37,798 nt of DNA from CAYPZU01 sp964415395 (GCA_964415395.1 CAYPZU010000014.1:1-37798); one strand, 5' to 3'; positions 8,341 through 16,691 are shown, counted from the stretch's first letter. Notes: generated by a model from the sequence alone, not told the origin. Numbers and translations are program-made.

Positions 8341-8775
8341 CTAATTCCGGTACGCTGCGATAGAGTCCATAAAAAGCGCCCTGCCTTCCCAGCCTATTGC
8401 CCGGAATTCACTCGCATGCTGCGCAGCGCGAACCGTTAAGCTGGAGTGGCGGTAGAGGAGTATGGTTGCTGCAAGTCCATCATTCAGGAGGATTGCGGCG
8501 CCGAGCCTCGAGATGCGGGCCAGCTCGGTATTTCTTCCGGTTTCTTTCATTGCTGCAGCAAGGCAGACGATTTCCTTTGCTTTTCGCTCATCGATCAGTT
8601 CGAGGAAGAACTGGTCGAGCTTTCTCTCAATCGGCTTATCCCTGTAAGAAGCTTCGAGGAAGCGGGCTGCTGCGGTCTTATCGCAGGCGGCGACTGTCGC
8701 CTCGAATTTCATCCAATGAGGGTCCTGCCGGAATGCAGGAAGAGGAAAACGGGAATGTGATACAGGAGCTGCCAT
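8341..8775 (-). CDS. small helical protein upstream of the LRR gene, unknown function
   Basis: 144 residues, mostly alpha-helical, resembling the repeat units of the downstream protein (AACDKTAAARFLEAS, LGAAILLNDGLAATILLYR) but without a recognisable domain. It is the first gene of a two-gene unit with the LRR gene, separated by 6 bp. The start at 8775 has no Shine-Dalgarno sequence; instead TATACT lies 8 nt upstream, so the transcript probably starts at or within 2 nt of the ATG. It could be a partner or chaperone of the LRR protein, or one half of an originally longer repeat protein; the sequence does not decide. Confidence 0.65.
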   Translation of the reverse strand: MAAPVSHSRFPLPAFRQDPHWMKFEATVAACDKTAAARFLEASYRDKPIERKLDQFFLELIDERKAKEIVCLAAAMKETGRNTELARISRLGAAILLNDGLAATILLYRHSSLTVRAAQHASEFRAIGWEGRALFMDSIAAYRN

Positions 8776-8783
8776 GATGAAAT

Positions 8784-8789
8784 AGTATA
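8784..8789 (-). promoter_or_regulatory. -10 box (TATACT) giving a leaderless start at 8775
   Basis: On the minus strand TATACT is followed by 8 nt (ATTTCATC) and then ATGGC. The kinase gene at 36957 has TATACT, 11 nt, then ATGGC. No ribosome-binding site fits between box and start. A -35 at 17 bp is weak (TGGCAA). Confidence 0.5.
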
Positions 8790-8887
8790 TCCAAAAGAAG
8801 CTTAAATTGCCATTTTCAAGATCGTATTTGACGTGAAATGAAATAAAGTTTTACCTTTCAAGGCTTTAGTTCAAAAAAGGACTGAGC

Positions 8888-10222
8888 ATGGCAGCCGGCA
8901 AAAGAAAATTCTGTTTCTCGGGAGTTGTTTTTTCATTAGCGCTTTCCCTGTTTCCAGCGGCGGGCTTCGCTGTTGATGTGATTTATGTGATCAACGAGGA
9001 TTCGGTCGTTGTAGTGGACGCAGCAGATCCTTCGGTCGTGCTGGGGACTTTCCCGAATCTCGCCGGACCTACGATGGGATCGCAGATCACCGTGGTCGTG
9101 AATCCGCAGGGGACGCGTCTTTATACTGCGGGATTTCTTGCGGAAAACTCGGTTGCGGCTTTCGATATCGACCAGGCGACTGGATTGCTGACCCCTGTTG
9201 CCGGGTCTCCTTTTACCGTGGGATTTTCTCAGCCTTTCGGGATCGCTGTCAGTCCGGATGGAAGCACAGTTTATGTTTCCAACTTTGATAGTATGGCGAA
9301 TACAATTGCGATTTATAATTCCGACTTAAGCTCCCTTTTGGGAACCGTAGGGACTATGGGATCGAATCCGGCCACTATCGAGCTGAGTCCGGACGGAGCC
9401 TATTTGTATGCGGCATGCGCTGGATCGAGCGAGGTGGCGCGGTTCGACGTTTTATCCGTTGCTCCCTATTTAAACAATGAGATGCTGGTGGGAAGCCTTG
9501 GGAGCACTCCCTACGTTGTCGCCCTCAATGCGGACGGAAGCCAAGTTTATGTTTCTCATGTTACGGGAAACATCAGCCGGTTTAACGCAGATCTCACGGG
9601 AGGGTTTTCGGCTGTTCCTGCCCTTACAGGATTGTCCATGCCGATAGGGATTGCGTTTGATCCGGATGGTTCCCGGATTTATGTTGCAAGCGCGGGGAAC
9701 CACACAATAGGCGTCCTCGATCCCCTGACATTCATTCCGGTGATCGCGCCTTTGTCGAGCCAGGGGGTGGCGCCTTACGGCGTCGCAGTCAATCCGGATG
9801 GATCGAGGCTTGTCGCGACGAATGCCGGAAGCGGAGAATTGTCTGTTCGGGAACTCATCCATGACGCTTACACTCCGGTTGCCGGATCGCCCTACATGAA
9901 TCTAGGAAGCTTGCCTTACCGGATCGCGTTTTTCTCCACTGCATCGCTTGGCGCGCCGGTCGGCCTTGAGGGGAGCCAGCTGAAAAATAACTTCGGGCTT
10001 TTCTTTGAATATTATAACCGGCTGAGGTGGCAGCCTCCCGCAAACGGAACTGCTGCTGGCTACTATGTGTACCGGAATGGGGAGCGGATCGCCGCGCTTT
10101 TGGCCGGAAGGCTGGAATATGAAGACCACGACAGGCCCGAAGGATCAGCGGCGCTCTATGAAGTGTCCGCATTCGACGCGAGCGGAGACGAGAGCGCCGT
10201 TGCCTCCATCCAGGTTCCCTAG
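8888..10222 (+). CDS. secreted YVTN-type beta-propeller with C-terminal FN3-like module (paralogue 1)
   Basis: 444 residues from the ATG at 8888, preceded by AAAAGGAC. Residues 1-28 form a signal peptide with basic start, hydrophobic core and AGFA-VD cleavage site. About six to seven blades follow, each with a signature like VSPDGSTVYVSNF, LSPDGAYLYAAC, FDPDGSRIYVAS and VNPDGSRLVATNA, which is the YncE/YVTN repeat pattern. The last 95 or so residues form an FN3-like module: LRWQPP, YYVYRNGERIA, YEDHDRPEG, SAFDASGDESA. The same module ends the proteins at 20605 and 35554 and the remnant at 21886. Export across the inner membrane is well supported; an adhesive or ligand-binding surface role is inferred. 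It stands alone, divergent from the LRR unit. Confidence 0.88.
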   Translation: MAAGKRKFCFSGVVFSLALSLFPAAGFAVDVIYVINEDSVVVVDAADPSVVLGTFPNLAGPTMGSQITVVVNPQGTRLYTAGFLAENSVAAFDIDQATGLLTPVAGSPFTVGFSQPFGIAVSPDGSTVYVSNFDSMANTIAIYNSDLSSLLGTVGTMGSNPATIELSPDGAYLYAACAGSSEVARFDVLSVAPYLNNEMLVGSLGSTPYVVALNADGSQVYVSHVTGNISRFNADLTGGFSAVPALTGLSMPIGIAFDPDGSRIYVASAGNHTIGVLDPLTFIPVIAPLSSQGVAPYGVAVNPDGSRLVATNAGSGELSVRELIHDAYTPVAGSPYMNLGSLPYRIAFFSTASLGAPVGLEGSQLKNNFGLFFEYYNRLRWQPPANGTAAGYYVYRNGERIAALLAGRLEYEDHDRPEGSAALYEVSAFDASGDESAVASIQVP

Positions 10223-10335
10223 AAGGTATGATCTTTTATCCTGTTTGCCCCGCTTGTCTCTTGGGGGGTAAAATTTTAATTGCGGGAAATTAAAGCTTTT
10301 ATGAGAATGCTGCCCCTTTTTCAAGGAGGTATTTT

Positions 10336-10707
10336 ATGGAAGCGATTTCAGATATTGACTCATTCGATGCATGGAAAACGGCTGATTTCAATCCGCCGTC
10401 GACGACATTCATCAAACAGCTTGAATACATCCCGATCGTCAGCTCGATCGTCGGCATCGCTCGGGCCGCATTCGGTCTTTTGCAGACGCTCTTTGGGATC
10501 GTTGCGCTCCCGTTCCAGCTCTGCCGCGACGCCTATAAGGGGAAGAGCCATCCGTTCATCCTGCTGAGCGGACTTTCGAATATCGTGCGCGGCGTGATCG
10601 CCTTTAAGCCGATCATCGGGAACATCATTCTCTACGTCTATGATAAGATGATGGAGAAAAAGGTCCATCAGATTCAAATCTGTCCGCCAGAACCGAAGAA
10701 AGTCTAA
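10336..10707 (+). CDS. small Inc-like membrane protein, unknown function
   Basis: 123 residues with an excellent AAGGAGGT ribosome-binding site 6 nt before the ATG at 10336. Two hydrophobic blocks, about residues 31-61 (starting IPIVSSIVGIARAAFG) and 73-103 (HPFILLSG to NIILYVYD), are joined by a short charged loop, with polar ends on both sides. This bilobed hydrophobic layout is the hallmark used to predict chlamydial inclusion-membrane proteins, but the blocks are amphipathic and could also form a membrane-associated hairpin. There is no signal peptide. It is convergent with the HD-domain gene, with a shared terminator between them. The strong Shine-Dalgarno sequence implies high expression. 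Confidence 0.78.
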   Translation: MEAISDIDSFDAWKTADFNPPSTTFIKQLEYIPIVSSIVGIARAAFGLLQTLFGIVALPFQLCRDAYKGKSHPFILLSGLSNIVRGVIAFKPIIGNIILYVYDKMMEKKVHQIQICPPEPKKV

Positions 10708-10716
10708 ACTAGCGAG

Positions 10717-10742
10717 GCCCCCGGCTGATTCAAAACGGGGGC
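10717..10742. terminator. bidirectional terminator between convergent genes
   Basis: GCCCCCG (10717-10723) pairs with CGGGGGC (10736-10742) over a 12-nt A-rich loop, extendable by one A-T and one G-T pair. It sits in the 45-bp gap between genes ending at 10707 (+) and 10753 (-). The flanking T-rich tail is short on both sides. Confidence 0.6.
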
Positions 10743-10752
10743 TTCCTGGCTT

Positions 10753-12921
10753 TTAGTAGAGTGCAGCTTCGAGCTTTTTCCTCGAGAGGATGTCGGCGAG
10801 ATAGGGCGCAGCGCAGAGATGAAGGTGTTTAGCCCGCTCAAGGACCTCGAAAGGAAGGATCCTCACCTTGTAGCCGATTCCCAGTTTGGCAAGCATGCTT
10901 CCCGCGGCCGCTATTCGTTCTTGCGGCACAAACAGAGTGCGGATTTCCTTGCCGAGACGCGCAGTTCCCGAAACAAGGTATTCATTTGATAGGAGGACAT
11001 TCACTGGCCGGGCGAGGAGACGGGCCGATCCAACCACCATCGGGAAGGGGCTTACTACCGCCTCGCGCTCTTCTGCCGTGAGAGGTTCCAGCGGCTCCAC
11101 GATTGCCTGCCGAATATCGTCCAGAGCAGATCTCATACAGTCAGTTTTCACTTTCCAATAGGCGTCGTCGGGATCCGGAAGGCTTTTAAATTGTTTGTCG
11201 AGCCGTTCCAGATGGAAAGCCGATTGCTGGATCAGTTCTTTCGAACCATCCGGATCAAGCAGTTTCAGCCTCCGGATGGCATAGGAGGCGCGGACGCACT
11301 CTTCAGGGCTGGCGCAGCTTTGAATCCTTGTTAGCTGAAGACCCAGAAATGCGGCAACGGTCTTCATTTCCCGTTCCATGCTGACTTCGAATGAGCAGTT
11401 GCACGCATAAGAGAGCGCCGTGTCGACTCCTTCGATCATCGTAAAGGAGAGGTTGTTTCGGTTTACGCCCATCGCATCGCAGCCTCTTTCCAGCTCTCCA
11501 GATAGAGGGACGACGCTGCGGGGAAGTTTTCCTGTGGGAACCAGGGCAAAAGCCGTTTTGGGAAGTTGAACCAGAAGGGGGCTTTGGGTTCCATGAGTTC
11601 TCAGGGCGAGATATTCGAGCTCGTCGATATGGGCCTCAGGATCGGTTTTGCGGATCGCATGGAGCACCTTCACCGGAGAAAATTTGAGGAGCGTGTCTCT
11701 GCGGAATTCGGCCGCCTCCTGCAATAATTCCTCGAGAGCGCAGGTTTGTTCAGCGGATAATACGGCCGAAAAAATGGATGAGAGGGACTCTCCGATCCCG
11801 AGGTTTCCCTGGCCCATCGTTCTGCTTAAGTATTTCTGATAGCTGGGACCTGTTTCGGCTCGTCTGGGATTTGTCAGAGCGACATAGAGAAGGAGGTTGC
11901 GTATTGCTTTCTTGACTGGCTTGAACATTTGGTCTTCGAGGGGAGATGTTTTCAGAAGCAGGCTGTGGCGCTCTCTCAGGTTGCGGGTGATTTCGGGAAG
12001 GTGTTCGAAAAAACCATTGCGGAGAGCTTTTTTATTCAGAGGAAACGCTTTGCCGAGGAATAGTTCTAAAGCGTCGGCTGCGGAATTCTTGAGGAGGAGC
12101 ATTTTAGCTCTCTTCTCATCTTCCGTCTGGGCCACCGTTTTTCTCAGCGCTTCCATTTTTCGGGCGTTCGCAGGGGCGTGTTCGAGGGCGCCTGTTGCTT
12201 CATCCCGCACAAAGATCATTTCCGCTAAAATTGGATAGCTCACGGCGTCTGAAAAGAAAAAGAGTTCGTAGAGATCCAGGAAAGCCATGCAATCCATTTC
12301 GGCTTCGCAGGCAAGTTTTCGGAGGCGGGCGGCGGCCTCATCGGGGTTTGGATCGATCTCTTTGAGGTAGTCCCCAATCAGATCTTCTTTCACCAGGCGG
12401 AGAAAGATCCGGATATTTTTTTCGGGAATCTGGAGAAACCGCATTGTCTTTTCAAGGATCTGGGAGGTCATTTCCAGTTCTTTTCGTTTTCTCTCAGCCG
12501 AGGGAAATGGAATTTCGGCAACGGCGTGCCCTTTTCCGATATCATGCAGGAGAAGGAAAAGGCGGAATTGGGAGAGGGGAATCGTCCCGGTAAACTGAGA
12601 GGAGAAATATCTCTCGAAGCAGGCGAGCACCCGTTCGGTATGCTGTCCGACAGTATATCTTTCTCCTGTCCCTGCGTCTAATTCGAAGCAGGCGGCCAGA
12701 TCCGGATCTTCGCAGAGGAGCTTGATGGCCTCCTCGGGAGCGAATGAGCCCGCGGGCGCGGAAAGACAGCCTATGAGAGAGCCGCTATCGACTTCGAGAC
12801 TTTCCTTGTCAGACCAGGACTGAATAAGATTCTTTTTTCCGCCGGAAAACAGGTTTCGGAGCATCTCGACGTCATCCTGGGAAACTGCAAAGCTGGTAGG
12901 GGATCGTGAAGGCGATGCCAT
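10753..12921 (-). CDS. large protein with N-terminal HD-type metal-dependent phosphohydrolase domain
   Basis: 722 residues; the start at 12921 has AAGGAG 6 nt upstream. Residues about 85-235 look like an HD domain: His94 in VGQHTERVL, the His-Asp doublet at 126-127 in LLLHDIGKGHA, and a distal Asp near 227 in FFFSDAV. Such residues bind one or two metals and hydrolyse phosphate esters of nucleotides or other substrates; which substrate is not visible. The remaining roughly 480 residues are helical and unrecognised, including a run near the C-terminus (LLARPVNVLLSNEYLV) that looks like a small alpha/beta domain. There is no signal peptide or membrane segment. The Ser/Pro-rich N-terminus resembles that of other putative effectors here. 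Family assignment is from motifs only. Confidence 0.78.
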   Translation of the reverse strand: MASPSRSPTSFAVSQDDVEMLRNLFSGGKKNLIQSWSDKESLEVDSGSLIGCLSAPAGSFAPEEAIKLLCEDPDLAACFELDAGTGERYTVGQHTERVLACFERYFSSQFTGTIPLSQFRLFLLLHDIGKGHAVAEIPFPSAERKRKELEMTSQILEKTMRFLQIPEKNIRIFLRLVKEDLIGDYLKEIDPNPDEAAARLRKLACEAEMDCMAFLDLYELFFFSDAVSYPILAEMIFVRDEATGALEHAPANARKMEALRKTVAQTEDEKRAKMLLLKNSAADALELFLGKAFPLNKKALRNGFFEHLPEITRNLRERHSLLLKTSPLEDQMFKPVKKAIRNLLLYVALTNPRRAETGPSYQKYLSRTMGQGNLGIGESLSSIFSAVLSAEQTCALEELLQEAAEFRRDTLLKFSPVKVLHAIRKTDPEAHIDELEYLALRTHGTQSPLLVQLPKTAFALVPTGKLPRSVVPLSGELERGCDAMGVNRNNLSFTMIEGVDTALSYACNCSFEVSMEREMKTVAAFLGLQLTRIQSCASPEECVRASYAIRRLKLLDPDGSKELIQQSAFHLERLDKQFKSLPDPDDAYWKVKTDCMRSALDDIRQAIVEPLEPLTAEEREAVVSPFPMVVGSARLLARPVNVLLSNEYLVSGTARLGKEIRTLFVPQERIAAAGSMLAKLGIGYKVRILPFEVLERAKHLHLCAAPYLADILSRKKLEAALY

Positions 12922-13016
12922 GTTATTTCTCCTTAAACATTTGAGCAGGGAATTATCTCACAAAAATATTAAAAAAAGGTAAAGAAATCGATCTGGTTTT
13001 CTATGGTGTTTTCGAG

Positions 13017-13022
13017 TATAAT
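13017..13022 (+). promoter_or_regulatory. -10 box upstream of the 105-residue gene
   Basis: A perfect TATAAT lies 23 nt before the ATG at 13046, in an AT-rich gap between divergent genes. A matching -35 is weak (TGGTTT at 17 bp). Confidence 0.45.
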
Positions 13023-13045
13023 CGAGGGAAACCACGAGGAAACCT

Positions 13046-13363
13046 ATGGCAAGCCAAATTCAGCCTTTTCATAAAACGATACCCGGTTGCATTTCCGGAG
13101 ATGTCAATCAGGGTCGATTTACTCTCATATTTTACTCGGCGGAAGCTGCCGATGCGTTCGAGGAAGTGTTCGAGGGGTTGATCAAGGCCGACGAGGCGAT
13201 GGCCAAACATTGCTCGGTTTATGTTCCGCAAGGGTTCGACAGCTGGAAAGCTTATAAAGCCGAATTGGGAACGAAACACGTTTCTGCGTTCAACGTCGAA
13301 TTGAGCGGCGATTTTTCTTCAGCCTCCTTAAGCCGCATCATCGCTGGGGCATACAAAAAATAA
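13046..13363 (+). CDS. small soluble protein of unknown function
   Basis: 105 residues, start supported by GAGGAAA 6 nt upstream and a TATAAT box at 13017. The composition is that of a compact alpha/beta protein (RFTLIFYSAEAADAFEEVF, then a KHVSAFNVELSG strand), with no signal peptide, membrane segment or motif I recognise. Its TAA stop abuts the stop of the convergent Fic gene with no base between, so the two messages overlap at their 3' ends. No functional link to Fic can be shown: the genes are convergent, not an operon, so it is not in the usual position of a Fic antitoxin. Confidence 0.72.
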   Translation: MASQIQPFHKTIPGCISGDVNQGRFTLIFYSAEAADAFEEVFEGLIKADEAMAKHCSVYVPQGFDSWKAYKAELGTKHVSAFNVELSGDFSSASLSRIIAGAYKK

Positions 13364-14593
13364 TCAGCAGGTGAGCTGAGGCAGGCACGGATTGGCGTCG
13401 ACGAGTTCTCTTTGCGTCCAGTCAATCCGCTCATTCAAAAAGCGCGCGTAAGTTCCTGGTTCTTCAAAGTCTCTTCCCACAGCTTCCATGTAGACGTCGT
13501 CGCTATCGAACACGGCGGGCGGATAGCCCGCCTTTTTTAGGATCGCGTTTTGGACGAGGCGCGCCGTTCTGCCGTTTCCATCGCCGAAGGGATGGATCTC
13601 GGTGAGCTTTTGATGCGCCCAGGCGGCAAAGCCGACCGGGTCGAAATTTTGACACTCTTCCATCTGGCGGAAGCCGTCGTTCAGCGCAATCGCGTAATCG
13701 CGCATCAGTTCAGGGATTTTTTCCGGAGGAGGAGTGACTCTGGCGATCAGTCCGAACACCTCTTTTTCTTTCGGGGTGAGTTTATGGAGATTCCCTTTCC
13801 TGAGCTTGGGCAAAACCTGCTTGCTGAAAATTTCCACGTCCTGTTTGGCGCCGCGCGCCCGAACTGCCTGGATGAGATCGGAGTCGGTCCGGCCCAGACG
13901 GTCGTCTTTAAAGACCATCGAATGTTTTTCTCTGAAACTTCCCCCTTTTGCGGCGTCGAAACCTTGCACCGCTGTTCCGTGCAAGGAGAGAATCCGGTCG
14001 GTCGTCTGCTCTGGAGTGGAGCCGGCAGCCTTGGCCGCCAGGCGCCCTGCTTGCGCAATCGCCTGTTTTTGGTTGGGAAGCTTTTGCGGCGAAACGGCAA
14101 GGGTTGCGGTTGTAGTGATGCCGGTTTCAGGATTTGTTCCTCCGACTCCGAATCCCTTTGAGTCGGTGCTCAGAGCGGTTTCTTTCGCTGCGCGGACCTG
14201 AGGATTTTCGGCAAAATGCCGGTCCAGATAGCGGGTCATCTTCGTATGGCTTCCGTGCTGCTCCTGCAGCGCAGCTTTGGGGAGGAAATAGCCTGTTGTT
14301 CCTCGGTCGAGGAGGACGATTCCCGGGTGAGGGGTTCTTCCCTCATATTCGAATTCAGGGAGAGGGAATTGCCGAACCCGCCTCTCGACGTCATACAGTC
14401 CAAGCGCGGGCCCTGGGCGGCAGGAGGGAGGGATCGCATCGCGGGAAACCTGGGTTATTTGCCCCGAGAGGGCGCTGTATAGGAGCCCGGCGGCGGCGCC
14501 TACCGCCCCGATGATCTTCCAGGCAGAAAGGGGAGGCGAGGGGCTTTTCACAACTAGTTGGTGGTTAGTTGCTTGCCTTACTTCAGCTGTCAT
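13364..14593 (-). CDS. Fic-domain protein (probable AMP-transferase)
   Basis: 409 residues. The C-terminal third carries the complete Fic signature HPFGDGNGRTAR at 334-345: catalytic His334, acidic Asp338 for metal and the phosphate-binding GNGR, so transfer of AMP (or another phosphate-containing group) from a nucleotide to a target hydroxyl is expected. Residues about 23-45 are a hydrophobic segment, and 60-230 is a long unrecognised region that may bind targets. I found no [S/T]xxxE[G/N] inhibitory motif, so autoinhibition is not evident. The ATG at 14593 is preceded by TGATATGAT (extended -10) about 29 nt upstream, with a weak ribosome site (AGAG). A secreted effector that modifies host GTPases, as known for other Fic proteins, is inference. 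Confidence 0.88.
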   Translation of the reverse strand: MTAEVRQATNHQLVVKSPSPPLSAWKIIGAVGAAAGLLYSALSGQITQVSRDAIPPSCRPGPALGLYDVERRVRQFPLPEFEYEGRTPHPGIVLLDRGTTGYFLPKAALQEQHGSHTKMTRYLDRHFAENPQVRAAKETALSTDSKGFGVGGTNPETGITTTATLAVSPQKLPNQKQAIAQAGRLAAKAAGSTPEQTTDRILSLHGTAVQGFDAAKGGSFREKHSMVFKDDRLGRTDSDLIQAVRARGAKQDVEIFSKQVLPKLRKGNLHKLTPKEKEVFGLIARVTPPPEKIPELMRDYAIALNDGFRQMEECQNFDPVGFAAWAHQKLTEIHPFGDGNGRTARLVQNAILKKAGYPPAVFDSDDVYMEAVGRDFEEPGTYARFLNERIDWTQRELVDANPCLPQLTC

Positions 14594-14643
14594 GATTTTA
14601 CTCTAAGTTCAGTTGGGTAAAATCATATCAAATAAAGATTAAC

Positions 14644-15036
14644 TTAAGATAAAAGGAAGACTTGCGAGAGTTCTCTCGCCGATCCCTGCAGAGCTCCCGC
14701 TTCCTGAGCCCAATAGGAGGGGTTGGCGAGGAAGGTCTCCGGAGGGAAGCTCAGAAGGGTCTGGACGTTCGGTTCGAACTCGTCGAGCAGGGTGATTTGG
14801 AGCGGGGTGAAGCTGCTCTGGCTGATTTTTTGGAGGTTCGCCTCGAGGTTTTTGATCAAAAGCAGCTGCTGGCCGATCTCCCTCAGTTTCTGGGCTTGGG
14901 TGAGATTGGGATCGGAAAGGATTTGTCCAACCCGGGAAAAGAGGTTTGAAATCTCGAAGAGGTCGTGGCCTGCATTGAGCTGATCTTGCGTCAGCGAGCG
15001 GCTCGGGGAGCCGGGTCCGGTCGGAGGTATTTCCAT
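14644..15036 (-). CDS. small helical protein, unknown function
   Basis: 130 residues: a Pro/Ser-rich start (MEIPPTGPGSPSRS) followed by amphipathic helices (LREIGQQLLLIKNLEANLQK). No domain is recognised, and there is no signal peptide. The start at 15036 lacks a Shine-Dalgarno sequence and lies 7 nt after a TATAGG box with TTGAGT 17 bp further upstream, so the transcript is probably leaderless. It lies 50 bp upstream of the Fic gene on the same strand and might be cotranscribed as a chaperone or partner, but Fic seems to have its own -10 box. The coiled or helical nature is what can be seen; the rest is unknown. Confidence 0.65.
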   Translation of the reverse strand: MEIPPTGPGSPSRSLTQDQLNAGHDLFEISNLFSRVGQILSDPNLTQAQKLREIGQQLLLIKNLEANLQKISQSSFTPLQITLLDEFEPNVQTLLSFPPETFLANPSYWAQEAGALQGSARELSQVFLLS

Positions 15037-15043
15037 AATCTAC

Positions 15044-15072
15044 CCTATAGCCGAGAGTCCTATTTGACTCAA
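15044..15072 (-). promoter_or_regulatory. promoter giving a leaderless start at 15036
   Basis: On the minus strand TTGAGT (15067-15072) and TATAGG (15044-15049) are spaced by exactly 17 bp. Only 7 nt separate the -10 box from the ATG, so initiation would fall on or next to the start codon. Confidence 0.5.
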
Positions 15073-15120
15073 AAAAGTTCTTTGTTTATCTTTTCCGGCT
15101 CAATTTTTTTAAGGTGGATC

Positions 15121-16032
15121 GTGAGAGGTTTTTTCCTTCTTTTTTTCGCGTTGAATCTTGCCGCTGGAGAACCCGACTGGGCTGCCCAGGGGAAATTTTT
15201 CAAAGAGAACGGCTATCTTTGGATCAAAGACTTTTTCTCCGATGAACAGGCGGCGCTTTTAAGAAAATGGGCTGAAGAGATCCATTCCGATTCGCTTGAA
15301 TTGGTCCGCCTTTCCAAAGAGACAGGGTTGAGTCTGCAGACATTGTTTCAGGCGCTTCCGGGCAATTTGATCGTCGTGCCGGAGGCAAAAGATCCCGGGT
15401 TGATCTGCCGCGCGGAAGATCTGTCGAGCTGCTTCCCGGGGCTTTACGCCTTTATTTCGGGAACTGCGACCGAATACGCCGGCCGCGTCCTCGGGGAGCC
15501 GTATGTCCTCTACAAAGACAAGATCAATTTCAAATGGCCTGGCGGCGGCGCATTTCTGCCCCATCAGGACTATCCTGCTTACGAATTGCTTGGGGCGCGC
15601 CAACATGTGACGGCGATGATCACCATCGATCCGGCTACGAAAGAAAACGGCTGTCTCTACATTGCAGAAAAGTGGAGGGAGGCTTTCGATGGAGATCCGC
15701 GGCTCGACGCAGAGGCATTAAAAGCGGGAAGAGCTGTTCTTCCCTATGCAGTCGGAGGAAGCGCCCACGGTTCGATCGAGCCGGAGTGCTGCGAAAAAAT
15801 CACCTGGATCGCCCTGGAAACGTCCCCGCGCGATCTTGTCCTTTTCGATTCGTTCATTCCCCATTATTCGGAGCCGAACCGGAGCGATCATTCGCGGCGG
15901 GCGATGTTCTTCACCCACAACCGGCTTGCCGAGGGAAATTTCCGGACCGCCTATTACCGCGCGAAACGGGAAGATCCGGACAATCCGATTTTCCACATTG
16001 GCACCCCGACAAAGGCGAGAACTAAGGATTAG
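15121..16032 (+). CDS. phytanoyl-CoA dioxygenase (PhyH)-like Fe(II)/2-oxoglutarate oxygenase with N-terminal leader
   Basis: 303 residues from a GTG at 15121 with AAGGTGG just upstream. The in-frame extension to 14965 has no such site. The iron triad is visible: His148 and Asp150 in FLPHQDYPAY and His248 in FIPHYSEPN, with Arg259/260 placed to bind 2-oxoglutarate. GTATEYAGRVLGEPYVLYKDKIN matches the PhyH pattern before the jelly-roll. Residues 1-16 (basic start, hydrophobic core, AAG) look like a signal peptide, which is unusual because the family is normally cytosolic; they could also be an anchor. The substrate cannot be inferred. Its 3' end overlaps the convergent gene at 16029 by 4 bp. 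Confidence 0.82.
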   Translation: MRGFFLLFFALNLAAGEPDWAAQGKFFKENGYLWIKDFFSDEQAALLRKWAEEIHSDSLELVRLSKETGLSLQTLFQALPGNLIVVPEAKDPGLICRAEDLSSCFPGLYAFISGTATEYAGRVLGEPYVLYKDKINFKWPGGGAFLPHQDYPAYELLGARQHVTAMITIDPATKENGCLYIAEKWREAFDGDPRLDAEALKAGRAVLPYAVGGSAHGSIEPECCEKITWIALETSPRDLVLFDSFIPHYSEPNRSDHSRRAMFFTHNRLAEGNFRTAYYRAKREDPDNPIFHIGTPTKARTKD

Positions 16033-16691
16033 CCTCTGTCCAATTGGAAATCGTAATGGATGTCATCGCCGAATCCGAGTCGGTCGATATAGGCGTGAAC
16101 CCGCTCTCCCTTCAAGAGACGACTCATCGCATCGGGAAATTCTCTCGAATGATAGACCGGATCGAGAGCGCCGGGAGAGGAACATCCTTGCGGCATGTGA
16201 TGCGATCCGTAGACGAGCTGCCCTTCTCCTGTATAGCGCTGGAACCAGGTAATGGCTCCTTTAGAGGTCGTCCCATCTGCTTTATGGCAGACGACTCTGG
16301 CTGACCAGAAGGCTCTGCCGCGGGCGTCGATCCCCCACATCACTGGTTCTTTTAAATCGGAAGGCTGGACGTTGTCGATATAGTCGCGCGATGCCATGAA
16401 GCGGTACTCAAAAGCGAGGTGGTTTTCTTCCGTGCGCGGATATCTGGGGTCGGCGGCGGGAGTGAAATCGGGGTTGGCGCGAGGCGGAGCTGCGGGAACG
16501 AGCTGAGTCGATGGCGCCTGTTGGGTTCGGCTCCCTCCCTGCCAGGCGATCGCAGCAGCTCCGAGGACAACAAGGGAGGCTTTTACCGCCGTTTTCACGA
16601 CGGGGGCGATTTTTTGAGCGGCAGCTTTGACTTTTTGTGCGGCGGAAGAGGCGTAGCCGTAGGCAGTTTGGAGAGCGGATAATGCTGACAT
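16029..16691 (-). CDS. protein of unknown function with N-terminal hydrophobic segment
   Basis: 220 residues. Residues about 1-35 are an Ala-rich amphipathic helix, 34-50 (VKASLVVLGAAAIAW) a hydrophobic segment, then a Pro-rich linker, then a C-terminal soluble part (TEENHLAFEYRFMASRDY, AFWSARVVCHKADG, YGSHHMPQG) rich in aromatic and His residues. The C-terminal part might be a small enzyme or binding domain, but I cannot name it. The start at 16691 has a good AAGGAAT site; that site lies in a perfect 10-bp inverted repeat with the promoter (see 16690-16732). The layout resembles the Fic protein, whose N-terminus has a similar single membrane segment. Confidence 0.72.
   Translation of the reverse strand: MSALSALQTAYGYASSAAQKVKAAAQKIAPVVKTAVKASLVVLGAAAIAWQGGSRTQQAPSTQLVPAAPPRANPDFTPAADPRYPRTEENHLAFEYRFMASRDYIDNVQPSDLKEPVMWGIDARGRAFWSARVVCHKADGTTSKGAITWFQRYTGEGQLVYGSHHMPQGCSSPGALDPVYHSREFPDAMSRLLKGERVHAYIDRLGFGDDIHYDFQLDRG

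Noticed and set aside
8828..8856. TTGACG as a -35 box for the propeller gene at 8888
   Set aside because: The hexamer at 17 bp (TTACCT) is a poor -10 box and no better spacing was found.
10248..10266. CCCC/GGGG hairpin followed by TAAAATTTT after the first propeller gene
   Set aside because: Only four clean pairs over a long loop; a terminator is possible but not supported well enough to list.
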